A DNA stretch of 64,000 nt from contig JAJTWR010000132.1 in assembly GCA_021613335.1 (NCBI GenBank), positions 1 through 64,000 of the forward strand, in the 5' to 3' direction. The translations under genes were made by a program, and so were the position numbers. Below are positions 17,065-24,744 of this stretch, piece after piece (position 1 is the first letter of the stretch; each line of letters starts with the position of its first letter). Under the pieces are notes generated by a model that did not search any database, had not been told where the DNA came from, and was given only the letters and a program-made list of their open reading frames with translations. The stretch comes from Whitmania pigra (Eukaryota > Annelida > Clitellata > Hirudinida > Haemopidae).

Positions 17065-17736
17065 TTATTTTTTGTGCGCCTCGTTATACGATTTAATAAA
17101 TGCCAAAAGGTTTTTTTCGTCAAAACTTTCTGTGGCTTTTATTCGTTCTGCTAAATCTTCATCGTTATTTAACTTTTGCAATAAAAGCGATTTGGTTGCC
17201 CCCAGCTTACCGGCATTTAAAGATATTTCGGCCATTGGCCCTGTTCCCGGTTTTTCAATAAAATAAAACACTTTGCTTTTAATTTTGCGCGGAGCCATTG
17301 CCGTAGCTTTTTTACGACGGCTTAAATCTATGGCTACGGTTCCGCCTAAACCGCCAGACCCTAGTCCGACGTCAAAATTGGGGCGTACAAGAGGCCCCGT
17401 TTGCGCCCCGGGCGCTTGTTCCGGTATAAAAGGTTGTCCGTAAGCGTACAAATTTACGGTTCCGGCTTCCAGTAATTTAAAAAACCTCACTTCGGCCTTT
17501 TTACCAAAAATAAATGGCTTGCTCTGGTAAGTATCGCCATTCCAAATGAACGATTCCACGTCTTTGGCATCGTACTCTTTTAAAGCGCCGTCATCTTTCA
17601 GCATAACAACCGTTACAAAGTTGGTTGCCTGAATAACGCCTCTTTCAAAATTGCCCTCGCTGATAATCACCGCGTCTTGCGCTAAAGCATGCATACCCAA
17701 AGAAAGCAAAAAAACAATACAAATAATCTTTTTCAT
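17065..17736 (-). CDS. exported protein of unknown function
   Basis: A 223-residue protein with a signal peptide (MKKIICIVFLLSLGMHALAQ). I chose the ATG at 17736 because it starts exactly at the signal peptide; an in-frame ATG lies 27 bases further up. The mature part begins with beta-rich sequence (AVIISEGNFERGVIQATNFV... FIWNGDTYQSKPF), followed by a Gly-rich stretch (VGLGSGGLGGTVAI) and a helical C-terminus ending in FIKSYNEAHKK. I do not recognise the family. It is convergent with tag and divergent from polA. Confidence 0.75.
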   Translation of the reverse strand: MKKIICIVFLLSLGMHALAQDAVIISEGNFERGVIQATNFVTVVMLKDDGALKEYDAKDVESFIWNGDTYQSKPFIFGKKAEVRFFKLLEAGTVNLYAYGQPFIPEQAPGAQTGPLVRPNFDVGLGSGGLGGTVAIDLSRRKKATAMAPRKIKSKVFYFIEKPGTGPMAEISLNAGKLGATKSLLLQKLNNDEDLAERIKATESFDEKNLLAFIKSYNEAHKK

Positions 17737-17925
17737 TATACAATAATACTTAGTTTTAACCATTTTAAATCATCAAAAAAAAGAAAGCTAACTTTGATTT
17801 TTGATTGCGCCATCATTCATCGCCGGGGTTAACCTATAACCTTCTTTTCTAAACACAATTATTTTACTTTCCGCTCTTTCTTTAATTTTAAAACCGAATA
17901 TTAGACAAGCTAAGCGTTTCCGAAA

Positions 17926-17955
17926 TTGCTTTTCAATTCGCTATTGCTAACTTTA
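17926..17955 (+). promoter_or_regulatory. putative promoter of polA
   Basis: TTG (17926-17928), a 19-base spacer and TAACTTTA (17948-17955) match the Bacteroidota -33/-7 pattern apart from the last base. It lies 35 bases before the polA start codon. Confidence 0.45.
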
Positions 17956-17989
17956 CCGCTTAGGGCAAACAAGTCTTAACAAATACACC

Positions 17990-20797
17990 ATGAGCAATAA
18001 AAAACTTTTTCTTTTGGATGGCATGGCGCTGATTTACAGAGCGCATTTTGCGTTAAGTAAAAATCCTCGTTTTACCTCTGCCGGCCTTAATACTTCAGCT
18101 GTTATGGGTTTTACCAATACCCTTTTAGAGGTTTTGCGTAAAGAAAAACCATCGCATATTGCCGTTGTTTTTGATACCGAAGCTCCTACCGAAAGGCACG
18201 TCGAATTTGAACAATACAAAGCCCAGCGCGAGGCCATGCCGGAAGATTTGGCAAAAGCAATTCCATATGTTTTTAAGTTGATAACAGGCTTTAACATTCT
18301 TGTTATTACTTTAGACGGCTATGAAGCAGACGACATTATTGGCTCTCTTGCCAAAAAAGGCGAAACTTTGGGCTACCAAGTATATTGTATGACGCCCGAT
18401 AAGGATTTTGCACAACTGGTTTCTGAAAATATTTTTATGTACAAACCGGCCAGAATGGGTAACGAGATAGAAATATTAGGCATTAAAGAAGTTTTGGCTA
18501 AATGGGAAATTAAACGGGTAGAACAGGTAGCAGATATTTTAGGTCTTTGGGGCGATGCGGCAGACAATATTCCCGGCATTCCCGGCATTGGCGAAAAAAC
18601 CGCAAAAGCTTTGATTAATCAGTATGGCTCGGTAGAAAACCTCATCGCCAACAGCCATAAATTAAAAGGCAAACAACGTGAAAATGTAGAGAATTTTGCT
18701 CGGCAGGGGATGGTTTCTAAAAAACTGGCAACCATCAATCTTAACGTTCCGATAGAATTTGACGAGAAATCCCTTCAACTTGGAACTCCCAACAGAGAAC
18801 TACTCGAACCCTTGTTTGCAGAACTTGAATTTAGAACCATTGGAAAACGCGTTTTTGGAGAAGCGTTCAGCGTAAATACAGATCCTTCGGCTGGCAATCC
18901 GCAAGATTTATTCGGTAACCCCGTTAACGCCGCGATAAAAGAAGAGCAAAAACAACTCCCTCTTTTTGACGCCCCTGTTAACGCCAAAAACATCAAAAAC
19001 ACGCCTCACAGATATTTTTGCATAGACGACCCCGAAAAGCGAAAAAATCTGATTGCAAAACTAACCGGCCAAAATAAAATTTCTTTTGACACCGAAACCA
19101 CCGGAACAAACCCCAATTTAACAGAATTAGTAGGTCTTTCATTTTCCGTCAAACCCGGCGAAGCTTACTATATCCCCTTGGGGGCAAACAAAAATGAAAC
19201 CTTAGAAATTTTAGCCGAATTTAAACCCGTTTTAGAAAACCCAAACATCGAAAAGATCGGTCAAAATATTAAATTCGATTTATTGGTATTAAAATGGTAC
19301 GGCATAGCGCTAAAAGGAACCCTTTTTGACACCATGCTTGCCCATTATCTCATCGACCCTGATACCCGCCATAACATGGATGCGCTTAGCGAAAACTATT
19401 TAGGCTACACCCCCATATCCATCGCTTCTTTAATTGGAGCCAAAGGGAAAACACAAGGCAATATGAGGGATGTGGAGGTTGAAAAAGTGGTTGATTATGC
19501 CTCAGAAGACGCCGATATAACCCTCCAATTAGCACATGTTTTTAAACCGATGCTTAGCGAACGAAATGCAGAAAAATTAGCTTCGCAAATTGAAAATCCG
19601 CTAATTTATGTGCTCGCCGATATGGAAATAGAGGGCGTAAAAATAGATATTGACACCCTGGCCGCTTACTCTGAAGAATTGCAACATGAAATTATCAAAA
19701 CCCAACAGCTAGTTTATGATAAAGCGGGACTGAAATTTAACCTCGCCTCGCCCAAACAATTAGGCGAAGTATTGTTTGACCATCTAAAACTTGACCCAAA
19801 AGCTAAAAAAACAAAAACCAAGCAATACCAAACAAACGAAAGCGTTTTGACGGCCCTGGCACAAAAAAGCGATATCGTACAAGACATTCTCGATTTTCGC
19901 CAAATGCAGAAACTAAAATCTACTTATGTAGACGCTCTTCCGCTGTTGGTAAATCCTAAAACCGGACGAGTGCATACCAGCTACAATCAGGCCGTGGTTG
20001 CAACCGGAAGATTAAGCTCTAATAACCCAAACTTACAAAACATTCCGGTTAGAACTGAGCGCGGCCGCGAGGTAAGAAAAGCTTTTATTGCCCGCAATAG
20101 CGACCATATATTGCTTTCGGCAGATTATTCGCAAATAGAATTACGATTGATTGCCGAAATCAGCAAAGAAAAAAATATGCTGGAAGCCTTTGCTAAAGGG
20201 CAGGACATACACACCGCCACTGCCGCCCGTGTGTACGGTATTGACATAAACAAGGTAAACAGCGCGCAGCGCAGAAATGCCAAAGCGGTAAATTTTGGTA
20301 TTATTTATGGCCAATCGGCTTTCGGACTGTCTCAAAACCTTAATATTCCCCGTAAAGAAGCGTCCGAAATCATAGAACAATATTTTGGACAATATCCGGG
20401 TATTAAAAAATACATGAACGATACGATAACCTTTGCCCGCAAAAACGGATATGTAGAAACCATTATGGGGCGGCGCAGGTATTTGAGAGACATCAACTCA
20501 GCCAACATGACCGTACGCGGATACGCAGAACGAAACGCCATAAATGCGCCTATTCAGGGCTCGGCCGCAGATTTAATCAAAATTGCCATGATTAACATCC
20601 ATAAAAACTTTAAAGCAGCCAGCATAAACTCCAAAATGATTTTGCAAGTACATGACGAGTTGGTTTTTGACGTGCTAAAATCTGAAAAAGACCAAGTAAA
20701 AGATATTATTACCAAAGGGATGAAAAGCGCCATAAAAACGGAAGTTCCTATTGAAATAGAAATTGGAGAAGGGTTAAATTGGTTAGAAGCCCATTAA
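17990..20797 (+). CDS. polA: DNA polymerase I
   Basis: A 935-residue family A polymerase with all three domains. The 5'-3' exonuclease spans residues 1-290, with acidic motifs such as LDGYEADDIIGS and the HhH GIPGIGEKTA. The 3'-5' proofreading exonuclease starts near 345 and its catalytic DxE is intact in SFDTETTGTN. The polymerase carries motif A DYSQIELRLIA, motif B RRNAKAVNFGIIYG and motif C LQVHDELVFD. It fills repair gaps and removes RNA primers. It lies in a repair-rich neighbourhood with tag, the ATL gene and oxyR. Confidence 0.97.
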   Translation: MSNKKLFLLDGMALIYRAHFALSKNPRFTSAGLNTSAVMGFTNTLLEVLRKEKPSHIAVVFDTEAPTERHVEFEQYKAQREAMPEDLAKAIPYVFKLITGFNILVITLDGYEADDIIGSLAKKGETLGYQVYCMTPDKDFAQLVSENIFMYKPARMGNEIEILGIKEVLAKWEIKRVEQVADILGLWGDAADNIPGIPGIGEKTAKALINQYGSVENLIANSHKLKGKQRENVENFARQGMVSKKLATINLNVPIEFDEKSLQLGTPNRELLEPLFAELEFRTIGKRVFGEAFSVNTDPSAGNPQDLFGNPVNAAIKEEQKQLPLFDAPVNAKNIKNTPHRYFCIDDPEKRKNLIAKLTGQNKISFDTETTGTNPNLTELVGLSFSVKPGEAYYIPLGANKNETLEILAEFKPVLENPNIEKIGQNIKFDLLVLKWYGIALKGTLFDTMLAHYLIDPDTRHNMDALSENYLGYTPISIASLIGAKGKTQGNMRDVEVEKVVDYASEDADITLQLAHVFKPMLSERNAEKLASQIENPLIYVLADMEIEGVKIDIDTLAAYSEELQHEIIKTQQLVYDKAGLKFNLASPKQLGEVLFDHLKLDPKAKKTKTKQYQTNESVLTALAQKSDIVQDILDFRQMQKLKSTYVDALPLLVNPKTGRVHTSYNQAVVATGRLSSNNPNLQNIPVRTERGREVRKAFIARNSDHILLSADYSQIELRLIAEISKEKNMLEAFAKGQDIHTATAARVYGIDINKVNSAQRRNAKAVNFGIIYGQSAFGLSQNLNIPRKEASEIIEQYFGQYPGIKKYMNDTITFARKNGYVETIMGRRRYLRDINSANMTVRGYAERNAINAPIQGSAADLIKIAMINIHKNFKAASINSKMILQVHDELVFDVLKSEKDQVKDIITKGMKSAIKTEVPIEIEIGEGLNWLEAH

Positions 20798-20993
20798 ATA
20801 TAAAAGCGTTTCTTTAAACATTCCACAAAAAGGTTTGGATATTTTTAAAGGCTACGGGTATTCTTATCTCCAAAAAACAGGAAAAAATCGTCACATACGG
20901 AATGCTCGGTAAAACTTCATCAAATATTCATTTTGTTGAGTTACCTTTATAATTGTAACGTTTATTTATTAAAAATTTAAAAACAATTAAAAC

Positions 20994-21215
20994 ATGAAAA
21001 AATTAATAGGGATCTTAACTATTGCATTAGTTGCCGCAGGCAGCGCTTTTGCACAAACGCCAACTCAACAAACTCCATCTCAAACGCTTAAACCTGCAAA
21101 AAAAGTAGAAAAAACTGAAAAAGTAGCGGATACTACAAAAAAAGAAGCGCAAAAAGGCGCAAAAAAAGTAAAAAAAGTAAAAAAAGTAAATCCTTCTTCA
21201 GAAACAAAACACTAA
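20994..21215 (+). CDS. small exported lysine-rich protein
   Basis: A 73-residue protein with a signal peptide (about 1-20, ending AAGSAFA|Q) and a mature part that is nearly all Lys, Thr, Gln, Pro and Val. The C-terminus is KKVKKVKKVNPSSETKH, encoded by three tandem copies of a 9-base A-rich unit. Short lysine-rich exported proteins of this kind occur in Bacteroidota, but the function is not known. An intrinsic terminator follows within 10 bases, which supports an expressed single gene. Confidence 0.75.
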   Translation: MKKLIGILTIALVAAGSAFAQTPTQQTPSQTLKPAKKVEKTEKVADTTKKEAQKGAKKVKKVKKVNPSSETKH

Positions 21216-21224
21216 GCTAAAAAT

Positions 21225-21256
21225 AAAAGCCGTCTCAAAAGCGGGTCGGCTTTTTT
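21225..21256 (+). terminator. intrinsic terminator
   Basis: Stem AAAAGCCG / CGGCTTTT (21225-21232 with 21247-21254), loop of 14 bases and a run of T directly after. It lies 10 bases downstream of the small lysine-rich protein gene. Confidence 0.8.
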
Positions 21257-21557
21257 CTTGTTTTGCTTAATTGAAAGCAATTTCGGCTGTTTTATTAAAT
21301 TTTTCTTTATTTCTGCTATCAAGCCGGTAAAAAGCATCTCTTTGGAAAAATGAAAGTTTAAAAGCTATCTTTTTCTGTAAATAACAATCCTTTTAAAGAA
21401 TCAGGGGTTAACCTTATGCCGCATTTTATACCCTTGATATATGAAAGAGAGGCTTAATGTTTTATCGTTTGCATGGAAAGCGAATATCGTCATGAATAAC
21501 AATGAGCCTTAAGTTTTGAACTCATGGAATAGAAAAAGAGCTGTATTTTGTCATGTT
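21257..21557. other. gene-free gap between convergent genes
   Basis: About 300 bases without a supported gene, RNA or repeat. Both strands carry frequent stops. Nothing recognisable. Confidence 0.4.
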
Positions 21558-22160
21558 TTAAACCGGAAAAACCTCTGCTAGAGAATTGAAAAGATAAACA
21601 CGGCCATCGTCTAAACGGGTACATCGGTAACGTTTTCTCACCCGTTCTCCTTTTTTAAACCTTTGCCCCCCTTTTAGCTTAAATATCGTATTTACAGGCA
21701 ATTCTTCTACGCGTTGACCCTGTTTTTCATCATACTGTTTTAAAATTCTTGCAAGCTCTAAATCAGTGCAAGATGATGCCGCCGGATTATCTAAATAAGT
21801 TATAATTTGCCGACGAACATCAGCGGGAAAAACCTCTTTTTCAAAAAAGGGCTTCATCATCTTTTTAAAATTCTGTTTCCACTCTGCTCCGTGCGGTTTA
21901 ACTTTATTTTGATACTCGTTATAAGTTAACAGGTGAGCAAATTCATGCACCGTAGTAATCAAAAAAGCATAGGGATTTAGGTTGTTGTTAACAGAGATTT
22001 TGTGTCCTTTGTTTTTAAACGGATGACGATAATCCCCCAATTTGGTATTGCGACTCTTTGAAATTTTAAATTCGCAGCCGAAATAATCTATCCATTTGGC
22101 AATGATGGCCGCAGCCGATGCCGGCATATATTTTGCAAGAATTTCTATTTTATCAACCAA
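21558..22160 (-). CDS. SprT-like zinc metalloprotease domain protein
   Basis: A 200-residue protein of the SprT-like family. It carries the zinc motif HEFAHLLTY (HExxH form, around residue 73) and the typical downstream HGAEWKQNFKKMM, where a third ligand histidine is placed. The eukaryotic relative SPRTN/Spartan degrades proteins crosslinked to DNA. Bacterial members are poorly characterised. No C-terminal four-cysteine zinc ribbon is seen; only one cysteine appears near the C-terminal end. It is a single gene between the convergent gap and the feo operon. Confidence 0.85.
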   Translation of the reverse strand: MVDKIEILAKYMPASAAAIIAKWIDYFGCEFKISKSRNTKLGDYRHPFKNKGHKISVNNNLNPYAFLITTVHEFAHLLTYNEYQNKVKPHGAEWKQNFKKMMKPFFEKEVFPADVRRQIITYLDNPAASSCTDLELARILKQYDEKQGQRVEELPVNTIFKLKGGQRFKKGERVRKRYRCTRLDDGRVYLFNSLAEVFPV

Positions 22161-22291
22161 TACAATTTTTCTTTTAAAAGAAAGGTTGCTTCTGTTACAA
22201 GCGCCTTAAAACGCGTATACAGAACAGCGTTCTTAAATTTCGCGCCGCATATTATAACCAACCACTGGCAAAGTTAAAATTTTTTGTAGAT

Positions 22292-24409
22292 TTATTTAAG
22301 AATCTGGTAAGCTATGAAAGCAGAAATGTAGGCCATGGCGGTCATATAAATTAATTGTATTATGGGCCATTTCCATGATTTGGTTTCGCGATAAACGACG
22401 GCAACAGTACTCATACACTGCATGGCAAAAGCGTAAAAAAGCATCAGCGAGAGCCCTGTTGCAAAAGTAAATACCGGAAATCCGGTTTGGGGATTTTTAG
22501 CATTACGAATCTTATCCAAAAGTCGTTTTTGGGCGTTTTCCTGACTGGTCTCTACGCTGTAAATCGTAGACACGGTACCCACAAAAGCTTCACGGGCGGC
22601 AAAGGAAGTAATGAGCGCTATGCCTATTTTCCAATCATAGCCCAAAGGCTTAATAAGAGGTTCTATTGTTTGTCCTAAAATACCCGCATATGAATTTTCC
22701 AGCCGTTCGGAGGCTTTATCTCTTTCTAAAGAAGCTAATTTTAGCCCGTCGGTAATCTCAGCCTCAATTGCTTCATATTTTTTATCTATTGCATTAAACC
22801 GTTTTGAAGGGCCGTAAGTTGCCAATACCCATAACACAATTGAAATAGCAATAATTATTTTTCCGGCTTCAAAAACAAATGTTTTAGATTTTTCATACAT
22901 CGTAAGCAATACATTTTTCCATCTGGGCATCCGATAAACGGGTAACTCCAAAATAAAATATGACCGTTCTTTGGCTTTGATGATGAATTTCATAGCCAAA
23001 GCGACCAAAATGGCTGCTATAAAGCTGATAAGATACATGCACATTAAAGCGATACCTTGTAAATTTAAAAAGCCAAAAAATTTTTTTTCAGGAATAATGA
23101 GCGAAATGAGCAAGGTATAAACAGGCAAACGAGCCGAGCAACTAACCAGCGGCGTAACCATGATGGTAATAATTCGGTCTTTCCAGTTTTCGATGTTGCG
23201 GGCGCTCATAATAGAAGGCACCGCACATGCAATACCGCCAACCATAGGCACTACAGATTTTCCGCTTAATCCAAACTTGCGCATAACCTTATCGAGCATA
23301 AAGGTTACCCTTGCCATATAACCGGTATCTTCAAGAATAGAAATTAGCGCAAAAAGAATCGCTATTTGAGGGATAAAAACAGCAATACCCCCTAAACCGG
23401 CCACCACTCCATCCAAAAATAAATCGGTTAATACTCCACGAACAAGGAGATCATGACCGTAACCGGTCAGCCAGCCGAAACCTTCCTCAATCCATTCCAT
23501 CGGTAAGCTGGCCCATGAAAATATGGCATTAAAAACAAACATTAATATGGCAAGGAAGATAACAGCGCCCCAAAGTTTATGAGTTAAAATGGCGTCCAAT
23601 TTATCGGTGGTTTTAAATTTACGCCCTGCGCCTTCCATCTTTATTACCTCGCTTAACAGCAAGCTGAGGTGCCGGTATCTGGCAATCGTTTCTGCCGTCT
23701 GTAATTTGGCAGACTCAAATGAATGCTCCTGAATAATGCTTTCGATATCAGATTGTTCTTTTTGGTTAAAACAAGAAAAATACTCATGCTGATGCAGCAC
23801 CTGCAATGCGTAATAATCATTTTTTACCGCAATGCGCGTTTTAACCTTGTCAATAGCCTCCTGCGCAAACTTTTTGCTTTCTATGTATTCAGGCTGCGTT
23901 TTAATTGTTGTGTTAAAAATGGCTTGTTTCAATTGCTGCAAACCTTCGGCTTTTCTTGCAGACATGGGAACCACTTGAATGCCCAATCGCTTGGCCAGTT
24001 TATCCGTATCAATATGAATCCCTTCCTTTTTTGCCAAATCGCACATGTTAAGCGCCAACAACATCGGGAAACCCAAATCGGCCACCTGAGAACATAACAA
24101 TAAATTGCGGCGCAAATTAGTTGCATCGGCCACCACCACCACTACATCCGGATATAATTTATTTTGTTTGTTAGCCAATACCTGAAAAACAACACTCTCG
24201 TCTTTACTTTTGGGATAAAGGCTATAAGTTCCGGGCAAATCGATAATTTGAGCTCTTTTTTCAGCGCTAAGCGTAGAAAACCCGGTTTTTTTATCTACGG
24301 TAATGCCCGGAAAATTACCTATTTTTTGATTTAATCCCGTAAGTAGATTAAATACGGTTGACTTGCCCGTGTTTGGGTTTCCTACTAATGCAACTTTTAT
24401 TTCTGTCAA
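22292..24409 (-). CDS. feoB: ferrous iron transporter B
   Basis: A 705-residue FeoB, the GTP-gated ferrous iron permease of the inner membrane. The N-terminal G domain has G1 GNPNTGKST (residues 10-18), G3 DLPGTYSLYP, G4 NMCD and G5 SARKAEG. The membrane part from about residue 277 has two Gate domains (GGIAVFIPQIAILF..., FVGTVSTIY). The length is usual for the family. It follows feoA by 2 bases, so the two form an operon. Fur control is likely in general, but I see no clear Fur box. Confidence 0.97.
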   Translation of the reverse strand: MTEIKVALVGNPNTGKSTVFNLLTGLNQKIGNFPGITVDKKTGFSTLSAEKRAQIIDLPGTYSLYPKSKDESVVFQVLANKQNKLYPDVVVVVADATNLRRNLLLCSQVADLGFPMLLALNMCDLAKKEGIHIDTDKLAKRLGIQVVPMSARKAEGLQQLKQAIFNTTIKTQPEYIESKKFAQEAIDKVKTRIAVKNDYYALQVLHQHEYFSCFNQKEQSDIESIIQEHSFESAKLQTAETIARYRHLSLLLSEVIKMEGAGRKFKTTDKLDAILTHKLWGAVIFLAILMFVFNAIFSWASLPMEWIEEGFGWLTGYGHDLLVRGVLTDLFLDGVVAGLGGIAVFIPQIAILFALISILEDTGYMARVTFMLDKVMRKFGLSGKSVVPMVGGIACAVPSIMSARNIENWKDRIITIMVTPLVSCSARLPVYTLLISLIIPEKKFFGFLNLQGIALMCMYLISFIAAILVALAMKFIIKAKERSYFILELPVYRMPRWKNVLLTMYEKSKTFVFEAGKIIIAISIVLWVLATYGPSKRFNAIDKKYEAIEAEITDGLKLASLERDKASERLENSYAGILGQTIEPLIKPLGYDWKIGIALITSFAAREAFVGTVSTIYSVETSQENAQKRLLDKIRNAKNPQTGFPVFTFATGLSLMLFYAFAMQCMSTVAVVYRETKSWKWPIIQLIYMTAMAYISAFIAYQILK

Positions 24410-24411
24410 AA

Positions 24412-24627
24412 CTATTGTACAAGAATAATGGAAGCCTCGCTTTTACGCAAACAAAGTTGATAACCTGATATGCGGATAGCGATAGGGTCTCCCAAAGGAG
24501 CTAAACGTTCAACTTCAACTTCTTCGCCCGGCAAACAACCCATCTCCATTAATTTTACGGAAAATTCTAAGTCTGTAAACGATACGATGGTTGCTTTGTC
24601 TCCGGGTTTAAGTTGGGCTAAATTCAT
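24412..24627 (-). CDS. feoA: ferrous iron transport protein A
   Basis: A 71-residue SH3-like FeoA, a small cytoplasmic protein needed for FeoB function. The typical LKPGDKATIVSF... MGCLPGEEVEVERLAPLGDP and GYQLCLRKSEASIILV segments are present over the full length. It is the first gene of the feoAB operon, and a well-formed promoter lies 18 bases before its start. Confidence 0.95.
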   Translation of the reverse strand: MNLAQLKPGDKATIVSFTDLEFSVKLMEMGCLPGEEVEVERLAPLGDPIAIRISGYQLCLRKSEASIILVQ

Positions 24628-24644
24628 TTTAAAATAACAAGTCG

Positions 24645-24675
24645 CAATATAAAAATTATTTAAATTAAATCCAAA
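24645..24675 (-). promoter_or_regulatory. Bacteroidota-type promoter of feoAB
   Basis: On the minus strand TTTG (24672-24675), exactly 20 bases of spacer and TATATTG (24645-24651), matching TTTG-N20-TAnnTTG. The predicted start of transcription would be only about 12 bases before the feoA start codon. Confidence 0.55.
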
Positions 24676-24744
24676 TAAGAAGTCTTCCGAAAAACTTTTT
24701 ATCTTATTTATTTTTAGAAATTGAATATTTTAATGCCAGAAAAA

